The notes beneath the pieces are model-generated. The model was not told the DNA's origin. It saw nothing but the letters and a program-made list of their open reading frames with translations, and did no database searches. This document shows, piece by piece, positions 23,300-32,043 of a stretch of 64,000 nt of DNA (the stretch's first letter is position 1; each line of letters opens with the position of its first letter). This DNA comes from Paludibacteraceae bacterium (GTDB taxonomy: Bacteria; Bacteroidota; Bacteroidia; Bacteroidales; Paludibacteraceae): the NCBI GenBank assembly GCA_017456885.1, contig JAFTIM010000002.1:62001-126000 (forward strand), written 5' to 3'. Both the position numbers and the translations under genes were made by a program.

Positions 23300-24442
23300 T
23301 TAAACAACACCGTATATTCGATTTATCCACATGGCAAACAACTTATCCGTAACGGAATATTTTTTGTTTAGTTGAGTAATAACATCCCGCTCTAAAAGTT
23401 TTTTTGCAGCGGCTTGAACAGAGCTTGCAGATGCGAGTGAGTGTTTTTTGATAAATTCGGACGATGTAATACGCTCGGCTTCTCCATCTCTTGCTATGGC
23501 ATAAAGCAATGGTTTTTGTTTTTCAGAGATATTCGACAAAATCTCTCGAAATATAGTATCGTTCGCATTTATCATATTATCAATCGCCGATGTTATAATT
23601 TCTTTCGAGCACTCTTCACCCTCTACCGTATCTGCAAAGGCTTCATTAAATGTCCGCTGAATGTAATATGTATGACCTTTGAATAAGGTATAAACCCAGT
23701 CTACATTCTCAACCGAAATTTTCTTATTGCGTTTTTCAAAATGCTTCACAACAAACGGCACATAAATTTCAGATGGTATCGCCTTTAGCTCCAAAATATC
23801 AGAACTATGATAAAAGGGGCGAGCTGAAGATGTAAACATTTCTTGCATCAAGTGTCGCTCACTTCCCGCAAATATAAAATTGCTATTACTCAATTTTTGG
23901 ATATGAGTACGCAACAATGCTTCGATATTCTTTTCGGGATATTTTGCAATTTGCTGAAACTCATCAATAGCAATAATACAGGGTTTATCCGCGTTGGCTA
24001 AATAGCGAAAAATTTCTTCGAGCGTGTATTCGGGTTTCTCTATATCTCCCAATTCCAAATTAAAGGTCGGCAAATTCGTTACTGGATCGAAACCGAACTT
24101 TCCACTAATAGATTTTATGGTTTGAATAAACAACGATGCCATTTTCCGACTACGAGGGAGAAGTGCGTCATAAATAGCACGCCCAAGCAGGTAGGTAAAC
24201 TCCCTTAAGCTCGATGTGTGTAAAATATCAATAAAGAACGTGTAATATTCATTCGCTATCTCCGGCTTGTCGTAACAAAATTGAATAAGCCCCGTTTTGC
24301 CCATACGGCGAGGAGATATAACGACAAGATTATTCCCGTTTGAAACTGACTTTATAAGTCGATTCGACTCATTCACACGATCACAAAAGTATTCAGGTTC
24401 TATCTTTCCTGTAACAATAAACGGATTCTTTATTTTTGCCAT
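23300..24442 (-). CDS. ATPase_2-family AAA protein with C-terminal winged helix
   Basis: The 380-aa protein begins MAKIKNPFIVTG and has Walker A in ISPRRMGKTGLI and Walker B in CIIAIDEFQQI, then a sensor-like FAGSERHLM. The last about 80 residues look like a winged helix. This is the archaeal-type ATPase_2/STAND group, often orphan genes with sporadic distribution and suspected roles in mobile DNA or defence. I start at 24442 rather than seven codons upstream by similarity to the usual N-terminus. Confidence 0.85.
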   Translation of the reverse strand: MAKIKNPFIVTGKIEPEYFCDRVNESNRLIKSVSNGNNLVVISPRRMGKTGLIQFCYDKPEIANEYYTFFIDILHTSSLREFTYLLGRAIYDALLPRSRKMASLFIQTIKSISGKFGFDPVTNLPTFNLELGDIEKPEYTLEEIFRYLANADKPCIIAIDEFQQIAKYPEKNIEALLRTHIQKLSNSNFIFAGSERHLMQEMFTSSARPFYHSSDILELKAIPSEIYVPFVVKHFEKRNKKISVENVDWVYTLFKGHTYYIQRTFNEAFADTVEGEECSKEIITSAIDNMINANDTIFREILSNISEKQKPLLYAIARDGEAERITSSEFIKKHSLASASSVQAAAKKLLERDVITQLNKKYSVTDKLFAMWINRIYGVV

Positions 24443-24550
24443 GGTTTTTACATTTGCCTGCAAACTTAATTATTCATTTCAAATTATGCAAATCGAATTA
24501 TTCGTTTTGCATAAAATCCGCCTCCCATTTTCTACAAAGCCACAAAAACA

Positions 24551-24584
24551 AAAAAGCACAAACCGATGGTTTGTGCTTTTTTAC
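24551..24584 (-). terminator. Terminator of the 25.5-24.6 kb gene pair
   Basis: A perfect 14-bp stem (AAAAAGCACAAACC with its complement) and GAT loop, T-rich on both sides, lies just after the stop at 24606 on the minus strand. It may work in both directions. Confidence 0.8.
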
Positions 24585-24605
24585 ATATCAATAGATGAAA
24601 AATAG

Positions 24606-25202
24606 TTATTTATTTTCACCTATTTCTTTCCCTATCTTCATTTCAAATTTAAGTGCCTTGATAAAAATTTTATATGCTTCTTCATCCATATTTTTACCTT
24701 GTGGCTCTATACTTTCTTCTTGGAAGAAATTCAAACAAAACTCATGAAATTCTTTTAGAAAAGACACGCATTCATCACTACTAAATTCCTCACAAATAGG
24801 CGAATATACTTCTTTCATTAATTTCAGTTTGTGATATACCTTACCTAATAATTCGCGATTTATTTCGCAAACAGGATCTTCTACATCAGGAGAAAATACA
24901 GCGTAAATTGTACGATTAAAATTATTTAAAATATCTTTTTTTAGTCCATACAACCTATGTTTCTCCTCGTCTTCTGCAATCAGAATTGTTAATTTGTAAA
25001 ATATCCAAACATTTAAAGCTGTTAGCAGAAAGACCCCTATTCCGTTGAATATATTGACAAATGCTGTCCAATCTGAAATTTCATGACTTAACTTACCATT
25101 AAATACTGCTCTGTACAGAATATAAATACAAACTAAAAATACAAAAATAGAAGCGAATACAATAGCGAATTTACATTTTAGTTTTTGTATTGACTTATTC
25201 AT
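24606..25202 (-). CDS. Membrane protein of unknown function
   Basis: The 198-aa product has two hydrophobic segments (about 12-33 and 49-70) and a long cytoplasmic helical C-terminus with Cys and Glu-rich stretches. It follows the 109-aa gene after one base, so they form an operon. The two-helix plus cytoplasmic-tail layout is common in small accessory and phage-defence effector pairs, but nothing specific is seen. Confidence 0.65.
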   Translation of the reverse strand: MNKSIQKLKCKFAIVFASIFVFLVCIYILYRAVFNGKLSHEISDWTAFVNIFNGIGVFLLTALNVWIFYKLTILIAEDEEKHRLYGLKKDILNNFNRTIYAVFSPDVEDPVCEINRELLGKVYHKLKLMKEVYSPICEEFSSDECVSFLKEFHEFCLNFFQEESIEPQGKNMDEEAYKIFIKALKFEMKIGKEIGENK

Positions 25203-25203
25203 T

Positions 25204-25533
25204 CTATATTAAAATTAAATGGTTATTCCTATTGGCTTTATTTAGGGTTTTAAGCATATCTTGAATATGTCTCATACATTTATTAACAACATAAGTTACA
25301 TTAAGTGCAGGATAACTTTGAACTTGTGTATGAAAATATTGTCTCAAATATATATCCAAATATTTCTGTACAGAACCAATATCATTATTTTGATCTTTAA
25401 TAAACTGATAAGCAACAAGATACAACCTATCCATATCTTGATCAGAAAACCACTGTGGATTCTGTAAATTTCTACAGAAATTTTCTACTGCATTTGTCAA
25501 TAAAGGTGTCATAAAGTTTATTATTTTATTCAT
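25204..25533 (-). CDS. Small helical protein of unknown function
   Basis: The 109-aa product is soluble, helical and acidic-to-neutral, with an N-terminal MNKIINFMTPLLTNAVENF amphipathic helix. It is co-transcribed with the two-helix membrane protein. No family recognised. Confidence 0.55.
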   Translation of the reverse strand: MNKIINFMTPLLTNAVENFCRNLQNPQWFSDQDMDRLYLVAYQFIKDQNNDIGSVQKYLDIYLRQYFHTQVQSYPALNVTYVVNKCMRHIQDMLKTLNKANRNNHLILI

Positions 25534-25547
25534 TTCTTCTTATTTTT

Positions 25548-26204
25548 TTAGTCATAAACCCCTCGCACAAGATTACCGGTGTGGCGTTTTTCTCTTATGC
25601 AAAAGAAACTTTTAAAGGCATAGGGAGGGGGCTGGAGGGCTATGTTGAGAACGGAGGAGTCGGAGGCATAAAGTGAGTGGAGGGAACTCGTCCAATAAAT
25701 TCCACATCTATAACCGTAATCAGAAAAATAATAAAAAGGAAAGAAGATGGAGTTACCATTAGGTCCAATAACCTTAAAACCTTTTTTCTTTGCTCTCCAT
25801 TTACAACAACTTATCAATTCTTCAAATTCTTCTTTGGTTGGCATTCTCCAATAGCCACCCATATTTACAGCAGCGGCATCATCTTCTTTATCCAAAACAA
25901 CCTTATTGCTATCAGTGTAATATTTAGTATATATACTATCTGAAGCATTATACCATTTATAATTACCCAAACTATAATCTTCTTTTGGTTCCACTTCGCC
26001 CCAAGCAAAAAAGTAGCCAATCTCTTCAGGTTTAGTTGCTCCTACATTGCAAGTTGCCCATTTCAAACCACTTGGTAAACCCAGATCTACGTACGAGTAA
26101 CCATTACTACCATCTGAACCCATAAACGTATTTTGAGCAGAAATAGTTGTCAATACTGCCACAAAACATAACAAAACGACTATTATTCTTTTTCTATTTT
26201 TCAT
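25548..26204 (-). CDS. Secreted FISUMP/DUF1566-like protein
   Basis: The precursor starts at 26204 with a signal peptide (MKNRKRIIVVLLCFVAVLTT, then SAQ). The mature part has YSYVDLGLPSGLKWATCNVG, FFAWGEVEPK and GGYWRMPTKEEFEEL, the pattern of the FISUMP-type domain frequent in Bacteroidales surface proteins (also present at 62713). The family is structurally related to C-type-lectin-like folds. It is last in the operon containing the trypsin-like protease. Confidence 0.75.
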   Translation of the reverse strand: MKNRKRIIVVLLCFVAVLTTISAQNTFMGSDGSNGYSYVDLGLPSGLKWATCNVGATKPEEIGYFFAWGEVEPKEDYSLGNYKWYNASDSIYTKYYTDSNKVVLDKEDDAAAVNMGGYWRMPTKEEFEELISCCKWRAKKKGFKVIGPNGNSIFFPFYYFSDYGYRCGIYWTSSLHSLYASDSSVLNIALQPPPYAFKSFFCIREKRHTGNLVRGVYD

Positions 26205-26222
26205 AATTTTAAAATTTAACAA

Positions 26223-26799
26223 CTACCATCCCCCACCTATAGCAATATTTACTCCTACAACAAGATCTCCGTTGTATGCAAAATAAAAATCAGAGAAAAA
26301 GTTATCAAACCCCCAATTAAAACGTGCTCCAACAGATGCAGTAAACCATCCACTTACATCACCACCACCTACATCTATACAAAGGGTTGGACCTACGCCT
26401 GTAAATATAGCCCAACGCTCTGCTACTGGGATGTTCAAACGAAATTGAGGTTCCCAAACAAAATATTCTTTCATACAATCGTATCTAAAAGCAAGAAGTG
26501 CACTTTCAAACATTTTTACACGAAACGTAACAATTTCAAAACAAAAAGGGAAATCCGATCCAAAACCCATACCTAACTTCAAGCAAGAAACTTGCCAATC
26601 ACCATTATGGTCGTAATACAAACTCCGAACCTTTCCTTTATTTGCTAAACGATAGTTTTTATTTGCTAACGCACTTTGTTCTTTATATTGTTTTTTATTT
26701 AAAGACTCTAAAGTTTTATCCAAGTCTGAAGCCATTAAGCAAGGAGAAACAGAAACAAGAAACAAGAAACAATAATAATAGCAATCTGTATTTCATCAT
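26223..26799 (-). pseudogene. Secreted beta-rich protein, out of frame within its signal peptide
   Basis: The ATG at 26799 overlaps the protease stop (ATGA) and encodes a hydrophobic signal sequence beginning MMKYRLLLLLFLVSC, but this frame stops soon after. The mature part (ASDLDKTLES... to IAIGGGW, about 170 aa, outer-membrane-beta-like) is open in another frame. Three exact copies of the 7-mer TTGTTTC (minus strand) lie between. Removing one copy joins the frames and gives a normal signal peptide ending near CLMA. The gene is therefore switched off, mutated or phase-variable. Confidence 0.75.
26752..26772 (-). repeat. 7-bp tandem repeat (TTGTTTC)x3 in a signal-peptide region
   Basis: On the plus strand GAAACAA repeats at 26752, 26759 and 26766, with a six-base partial copy before them (26746-26751). 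Copy-number change by one shifts the reading frame. Two copies restore a continuous frame; three, as here, break it. Confidence 0.85.
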
Positions 26800-27998
26800 C
26801 CCACTTTTATCAATACTACAAACTCTTGTAAAATTTTTATCATTTCGGGTTTTGTTTTACCCGACAAATTAATTCCTACAGGCAAATCGATTCTCTCTTG
26901 GCAAGCATCGATCAACGTTTGCAGGTAGATAGATTTCACCGCATAATTTGCATTATCAGCTATTCCTTTCTTCAATCCTCCGGAAGTTATTCCTACAAGG
27001 TTTCCCTCTGCATCAAACAGGGGTCCGCCACTGTTTCCAAACGTAATAGGAACAGATATTTGATAACGACGAATATCGCCTTGGAATCCACTCTTTGAAC
27101 TTATCTCTCCTTTGGTGTATTTTATCTCTTCGCCCATCAAAAATGTCAGAGGATAACCCAACGTAAACACTTCGCTACCCACATCTTTTGTTTTATTATC
27201 AAAACGATAAGGAATTTCTGATACACCGGCGAATGCTTTATCATCAATTTTTATTATTGCCATATCGTTTGCTGCATCGGAAATAACTACCGAAGCCGAA
27301 TAGACATTCTTTTTACCTCCTTGATAATATTCCACCTGCATTTTTGTAGCACCATCTATCACATGGTAGTTGGTAGCAATATATCCGTTCTTGCTTATAA
27401 AGAAACCGCTTCCCGTTCCCGACCACTCTTGGGTATCTTGAGAAACAGACGTACTCTGTCCTCCCGATACGGGAGTCGCTATAGGAGTTCCATCAGAAGA
27501 TTCCGACTTAGGTTTCGAAGCTTGTTCTTTTTCCACATCTTCTAATTTCATCGAATTTCTTATATGTATATTGTTCCAATAAAAACCATTGTTAATATTC
27601 TCATTAATGGTAATCAACTCCACACCCAAAGGTAATGCGTCAAACTCCAAACGATAGATATTATACGAACCCGCATCAACGATATAAACCTTATCCAACT
27701 CGCGAGGCGAACCCAATTCTGTTTCATTGTCGTACATTTCCCATTTCTTTATTTTCAGATTAATATTCGACGTGGGAGATGTAAGTGTAGTTTTTGACGA
27801 GATAGAAAACGAAGGGCTCCCGAAACGAGATGCCGCATACTCGATATAAACATACGTTTTGTCTTTATAACACTCTACTACAAAAATATTATGCGACATT
27901 GTCGATTGAGAAAGCACCAGAGGGTTTCTTGTAAGTTGCCCTTTTATTACGCACGAGAGCGGACATAAAAGCAATAGGAGAAAAATCTTTTTAAGCAT
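26796..27998 (-). CDS. Secreted trypsin-like (S1C) serine protease
   Basis: The 400-aa precursor starts with a signal sequence containing CPLSC (possible lipobox, Cys16). Residues about 20-165 form an unassigned beta-rich domain, followed by a low-complexity linker and a chymotrypsin-fold protease with His212 (ATNYHVIDG), Asp245 (NDMAIIKID) and Ser323 (GNSGGPLFD). No PDZ domain follows, unlike DegP. It is coupled to the frameshifted gene downstream by ATGA and begins three bases after the previous stop. Confidence 0.88.
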   Translation of the reverse strand: MLKKIFLLLLLCPLSCVIKGQLTRNPLVLSQSTMSHNIFVVECYKDKTYVYIEYAASRFGSPSFSISSKTTLTSPTSNINLKIKKWEMYDNETELGSPRELDKVYIVDAGSYNIYRLEFDALPLGVELITINENINNGFYWNNIHIRNSMKLEDVEKEQASKPKSESSDGTPIATPVSGGQSTSVSQDTQEWSGTGSGFFISKNGYIATNYHVIDGATKMQVEYYQGGKKNVYSASVVISDAANDMAIIKIDDKAFAGVSEIPYRFDNKTKDVGSEVFTLGYPLTFLMGEEIKYTKGEISSKSGFQGDIRRYQISVPITFGNSGGPLFDAEGNLVGITSGGLKKGIADNANYAVKSIYLQTLIDACQERIDLPVGINLSGKTKPEMIKILQEFVVLIKVG

Positions 27999-28000
27999 TT

Positions 28001-28591
28001 TTATTTTTTGTCTTTATATGTATGAAAAAGTAAATAATTAGCATTCCCAAGTGATATACCATAAGAAATATCTTCTATAAAAAAGTTTATTGCTTGACTG
28101 TTAAAATTCTTACTCAAATAAAAAAAAGAGGGACTTAATGATGTTTTACATTTCACAGTCCTTTTAGAAGCTCCCTCATCATTAATTTTTAAGGTAAAAT
28201 TTCCCTTTTCAGCAAAAAGTTGTTCGAGCGAAGGATTTTCTATGTTATAAAAATACTCCATCTCGCAATTTTCAAAATTCCACCACTGTTCTCCCTCCTT
28301 TTCCACTTTCTTTGCAGTTTTTAAATCTGGGATTTGAAAATTATGAATTGTCACTTTACAATAATAATCCCATGGTTCCGATCCTCTATCGTACAACATT
28401 ATTATAAAATCAGTACCTGACAATTTAGTAAACATCCCCATAGTATTTTGAGACGTACTACCCCAAATTCCACCAATACCAACAAATGTAGAAACAGGCA
28501 TTCGTGCTGGTTCATAACCACTAAAAAACGTTGCATTAGCAGACAGAAATACACTTACACAAAAAGCAATAGAAATAAAAAACTTTTTCAT
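28001..28591 (-). CDS. Secreted protein of unknown function
   Basis: The start at 28591 gives a 196-aa precursor with signal peptide MKKFFISIAFCVSVFLSANA; a longer frame exists upstream but would include the promoter. The mature part is beta-rich without recognised motif. It is first in the operon with the S1C protease. Confidence 0.65.
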   Translation of the reverse strand: MKKFFISIAFCVSVFLSANATFFSGYEPARMPVSTFVGIGGIWGSTSQNTMGMFTKLSGTDFIIMLYDRGSEPWDYYCKVTIHNFQIPDLKTAKKVEKEGEQWWNFENCEMEYFYNIENPSLEQLFAEKGNFTLKINDEGASKRTVKCKTSLSPSFFYLSKNFNSQAINFFIEDISYGISLGNANYLLFHTYKDKK

Positions 28592-28622
28592 TTTTCTTAA
28601 AATTTTAACGTAAAACAATAGG

Positions 28623-28630
28623 CAAAAATA
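28623..28630 (-). promoter_or_regulatory. -7 box of the protease operon
   Basis: The minus strand reads TATTTTTG, matching TAnnTTTG, about 32 bases before the ATG at 28591. Confidence 0.55.
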
Positions 28631-28699
28631 CGCTATATTACCCTTAAGCAACCGCACATTTACCGCCCACTTCGGGCAGTTGCCCGTAATGGGCAAGCG

Positions 28700-28933
28700 T
28701 CATTTAAGCGCATCGGAATAGAGGCGAAAGAAGTCGGTATTCAAACAGCGAGCTATCAACAGCAGTTGATGCGTATCGATGACGTTTTTCTGAAAAATTT
28801 TGTTCACCGTGCGCGGATTGATGTTCAGTTGCTCGGCAAACCATCGGTTGGTTTTCTTTTGTCGGCGCAGCTCTTGGCGTATAAGCCGACCAATGTGCGG
28901 TTCGTCCATAGATTTTTGCGTTTTTTCACACAA
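28700..28933 (-). CDS. XRE-family helix-turn-helix regulator
   Basis: The 77-aa product contains GRLIRQELRRQKKTNRWFAE, then QLNINPRTVNKIFQKN, the five-helix HTH of Cro/CI-type regulators. A Met at residue 9 is an alternative start. It lies upstream of and in the same direction as the secreted-protease operon and could control it. Confidence 0.8.
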   Translation of the reverse strand: MCEKTQKSMDEPHIGRLIRQELRRQKKTNRWFAEQLNINPRTVNKIFQKNVIDTHQLLLIARCLNTDFFRLYSDALK

Positions 28934-29004
28934 ATGCCACTTATCGGTCTTGCAGGCTTCTCTCTTTTTTCAGGCACAAAAAAATGTGGACTTAAACATT
29001 ATCC

Positions 29005-29128
29005 ACATTCTGAGGCCCTAGGATAGCCCACAACACCAGATAAGCCAAGCCCACGTAAAAAAACGCAGACATCTGACTGACTTATTCTTGGTGTTACTTT
29101 TTCTAAAATTTCCTAGGTTTCAGAATGT
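29005..29128. repeat. 124-bp element with nested inverted repeats
   Basis: ACATTCTGA...CCTAGGA at the left pairs with TCCTAGG...TCAGAATGT at the right. Inside, AACACCAGATAAG (29031-29043) pairs with CTTATTCTTGGTGTT (29081-29095), and the centre has CGT-ACG and CAGA-TCTG hairpins. No coding frame or T run is seen and there is no clear target-site duplication. It looks like a MITE-type element or a structured RNA. Confidence 0.5.
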
Positions 29129-29184
29129 TTTACCGAATAGTTAGCAAATGCTATATTTATTTCATTCTTATTTCATATTTCGTT

Positions 29185-30237
29185 TTATTCGTTCGTATTC
29201 ACTGCATAGCGTCGCCATTTGTCGAGCAAGGCCTGCATGTCGGCAGGCAGTTCGCTGTCAAACTGCATCCACCTGCCCGTAACGGGGTGCTCAAAGCCAA
29301 GCGTTTTGGCATGCAACGCTTGCCGCGGACACACCTCAAAACAGTTTTGTATAAATTGCTTATATTTAGCCGTACGCACACCTTTCAGCACCTCATTGCC
29401 TCCATAATGCGAATCGTTGAAAAGCGTATGCCCTATATGCTTCATGTGTACACGTATCTGATGCGTACGCCCCGTCTCAAGCCGACACTCTATCAGGGTA
29501 ACATACGCAAAACGCTCCAATACCCGATAGTGCGTAACGGCATGCTTTGCATTCGGGTTTTCGTCTTTGGCGAAAACGGCAAACGACATACGATCGCGAG
29601 GGTCGCGTGCCAATGCACCGCAAATGGTGCCTTCGTCGTTTTTCAGCACACCCCACACAAGGGCATTATAGGTACGCTCGGTCGTTTTATTGTAGAATTG
29701 CACCCCGAGTTTCGATTTTGCATCTTCGGTTTTGGCTATCAACAGCAATCCCGAAGTGTCTTTGTCGATACGATGCACCAGTCCGATACGGGGATCATTG
29801 GCATCGAACGACGAATCGTCGCGGAAATACCATGCCAAGGCATTCAAAAGCGTACCATCGGCGTTACCGAAGCCCGGATGCACCACCAACCCCGGCTGTT
29901 TGTTTATCACCATCAACACCTCATCTTCGTACACCACATGTAGCGGAATCTCTTGCGGCACAATCGTATAATCGGTTTTCGGATGGTCGAGTACGATGCT
30001 GATGACATCCGATGGTTTTACCCGATAATTGGATTTTACGGCGTTTTCGTTCACCAAAATAGCACCTGCCTCGGCAGCCTCCTGAATGCGGTTGCGCGAG
30101 ATACCTGCCATTTTGTCCACAAGATATTTATCAATCCGCAACAAGGCTTGCCCTTTGTCCACAACAAAACGCTGGTGTTCGTATTGTTCCGACTCTAAAA
30201 AATCGTCAAACCTATCGTTAGCCGAAAACTCCGCCAT
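29185..30237 (-). CDS. rluD: 23S rRNA pseudouridine synthase, RluD type
   Basis: The 350-aa enzyme has an N-terminal S4 RNA-binding domain (about 25-85) and an RluA-class catalytic domain with the conserved LVHRIDKDTSGLLLIAKT block carrying the catalytic Asp. It probably isomerises uridines in helix 69 of 23S rRNA. It begins 10 bases after the PASTA gene stop, so the two are co-transcribed, a common pairing in Bacteroidales. Confidence 0.92.
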   Translation of the reverse strand: MAEFSANDRFDDFLESEQYEHQRFVVDKGQALLRIDKYLVDKMAGISRNRIQEAAEAGAILVNENAVKSNYRVKPSDVISIVLDHPKTDYTIVPQEIPLHVVYEDEVLMVINKQPGLVVHPGFGNADGTLLNALAWYFRDDSSFDANDPRIGLVHRIDKDTSGLLLIAKTEDAKSKLGVQFYNKTTERTYNALVWGVLKNDEGTICGALARDPRDRMSFAVFAKDENPNAKHAVTHYRVLERFAYVTLIECRLETGRTHQIRVHMKHIGHTLFNDSHYGGNEVLKGVRTAKYKQFIQNCFEVCPRQALHAKTLGFEHPVTGRWMQFDSELPADMQALLDKWRRYAVNTNE

Positions 30238-30247
30238 TTATATTTTT

Positions 30248-31072
30248 TTAGAAAAAGATTTCTTCTTCCGTTTCCGAAACAACGGAATTACTAAGTTTCT
30301 CGGGGTTCTTTGTCAGCCACAAATCAATTCGCTTTCCCCGAGGCACCCATTCATCGGATTGTGGTGTCTGTTTCCACACAAACGCTTCTTGCTGCTCCGC
30401 GTCAGTGAGTATCGTTTCGTCATTGACAACGGCCCCCAACACAAATCCGGCATTTGCCAAGGCACGTTGCGCTTCCTCATAAGAAAGCGTCAGAAATGAA
30501 GGCACCTCCACCACGTCGTTACTATCATCAGACTGCCCAACCACAAGTTCCACCTTTGCACCATCGGGCAAACGTGTCCCCGCATCTACAATTACGTTTT
30601 CATAACGTACGTTCTGCACCAATCCGGGAAATTCCGACGGCACATAAACAACTCCCGACACCTCGAATCCTACCGACTCAAGCATCGCTTTTGCTTGTCT
30701 AAACGAAACATCTTTCAAATCGGGTACGGGCAACATCCGCTTTTGGCGAGCATTAACCGTGAGATAGATATGTCTGTTTTTTTTCACAAACGTATGCGGT
30801 GCAGGATTTTGCTCCACAATCTCACCGGGCCTGTAATCCCGTATTTGAACCGAATCGATAATGTCGGGCACAATGCCTTTTTGTGTTAAAAAGACACGAG
30901 CCTCCTCTTCGTTCAAACCGATTAAGTCAGGCACCTCAATTTGCTCTCCGTGACGAGTCAAACGATTGAGCATCAATATCGTAACAAGGAGCAAAAGCAT
31001 CGACACAACGAATGCAATTCCTATATTCTTCCAAAAGAACTTGCTTTTCAAAAGATTCCAAATCGTACTCAT
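30248..31072 (-). CDS. PASTA-domain membrane protein
   Basis: The 274-aa protein has one N-terminal membrane helix (about 17-37) and three PASTA repeats outside (about 45-110, 113-180 and 188-258), each beginning with a VPDL/VPSF motif. PASTA domains bind peptidoglycan-related ligands. No kinase domain is attached; in Bacteroidales this stand-alone form is usual next to rluD and ddl-type genes. Confidence 0.9.
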   Translation of the reverse strand: MSTIWNLLKSKFFWKNIGIAFVVSMLLLLVTILMLNRLTRHGEQIEVPDLIGLNEEEARVFLTQKGIVPDIIDSVQIRDYRPGEIVEQNPAPHTFVKKNRHIYLTVNARQKRMLPVPDLKDVSFRQAKAMLESVGFEVSGVVYVPSEFPGLVQNVRYENVIVDAGTRLPDGAKVELVVGQSDDSNDVVEVPSFLTLSYEEAQRALANAGFVLGAVVNDETILTDAEQQEAFVWKQTPQSDEWVPRGKRIDLWLTKNPEKLSNSVVSETEEEIFF

Positions 31073-31176
31073 ATCACAAGCAAAAATTTATAACAGAAAA
31101 TAGCATTACAAAAATACAATTCTTTTTGACAATACATCTATTTATCGAAAACTTAAAAATGGTATTAACCCGCCAA

Positions 31177-31210
31177 AAACAAAAAAAGTAAAGGAAAACC
31201 TTTACTTTTA
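31177..31210 (-). terminator. rpmH terminator
   Basis: The minus strand folds AAAAGTAAAGG-TTTT-CCTTTACTTTT and continues with T. Confidence 0.85.
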
Positions 31211-31232
31211 ACTCGTTCTATGTGAAAAAGAA

Positions 31233-31391
31233 TTACGCCTTTTGGCAGTATTCGTCAGAAACCGTCAGTTTTTTACGGCCATGAGCACGACGACTTGCTA
31301 ATACTCGGCGACCATTCGGAGTTGACATTCTTTCTCTAAAACCATGTTTGTTTTTTCTTTTTCTGTTCGAAGGTTGAAACGTTCTTTTCAT
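31233..31391 (-). CDS. rpmH: 50S ribosomal protein L34
   Basis: The 52-aa protein reads [20 protein letters not shown] and continues [20 protein letters not shown], the full L34 consensus. It is basic and binds 23S rRNA. It has its own terminator and is flanked by the PASTA gene and tRNA-Leu. It is not accompanied by rnpA, dnaA or other origin-proximal genes here. Confidence 0.97.
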   Translation of the reverse strand: MKRTFQPSNRKRKNKHGFRERMSTPNGRRVLASRRAHGRKKLTVSDEYCQKA

Positions 31392-31533
31392 GACTTATCT
31401 TTTTAATATATTTTTCTAAACAATTTGAGGGTGCAAAGATAACTAATTTTATCAAACAACCTTCAAAAAATCTTTTTTCTTTTAGAAAAAGAAAGCATTC
31501 ACAAACGAATGCCTCCATTTCAATGGGTATTTG

Positions 31534-31615
31534 TGCGCACGAAGGGACTCGAACCCCCACGCCTCTCGGCACTAGATCCTAAGTCTAGCGCGGCTACCAA
31601 TTACGCCACGTGCGC
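31534..31615 (-). tRNA. tRNA-Leu(UAG)
   Basis: The minus strand has acceptor GCGCACG with CGTGCGC, anticodon stem CTAGA/TCTAG with loop CTTAGGA (anticodon TAG), the long class II variable arm (GCCGAGAGGC) and T arm with GTTCGAGTC. CCA is not encoded. A TATCTTTG -7 box lies 12 bases upstream (31627-31634). Confidence 0.95.
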
Positions 31616-31662
31616 AAAAGCGATTGCAAAGATAAGATTTATTTGTAAAACACAAAAACAAA

Positions 31663-32043
31663 TTATTTCAATTTGCTTAAAAACCGCTCTCTATCAACCA
31701 CGAAACGCGTATGTTGTGCCGTTCCGATAACATTTTGGCAAGCATCGGTAACAATTATTTCAAAATCGAGCTGCCTTCCGGCAACCTCGACAAGCGTTGC
31801 TCGACAAAAAACGGTATCGCCGACAGAAGTGGCTTTCAGGTGTTTTACATCGATAGCAGTTCCCACCGAAGTATCGGTTGCCGACAAACAATTTTCAATC
31901 ACTTTCGTTGCCGTATTCTCCATAAATGCCACCATGGCAGGCGTAGCAAATACAGACAAAGCGCCCGAACCCATCGCCACGGCCGTATCGGCGGTGTTTA
32001 CTATTTTTTGTTGTTCAAAAAAAAGACCTTTTTCCAGCATCAT
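31663..32043 (-). CDS. Hotdog-fold thioesterase, FlK-like
   Basis: The 126-aa protein shows the FlK-type pattern: VFATPAMVAFMENTA, then SVGTAIDVKHLKATSVGDTV and a final TQHTRFVVD-type strand. It likely hydrolyses acyl-CoA thioesters; the substrate is unknown. It overlaps the prfA stop by four bases and is co-transcribed. Confidence 0.85.
   Translation of the reverse strand: MMLEKGLFFEQQKIVNTADTAVAMGSGALSVFATPAMVAFMENTATKVIENCLSATDTSVGTAIDVKHLKATSVGDTVFCRATLVEVAGRQLDFEIIVTDACQNVIGTAQHTRFVVDRERFLSKLK

Noticed and set aside
28999-29007. Perfect DnaA-box-like TTATCCACA near rpmH, suggesting a chromosomal origin
   Set aside because: The same 9-mer occurs inside coding genes near 23322 and 42430, there is no cluster, and dnaA, rnpA and other origin-proximal genes are absent.
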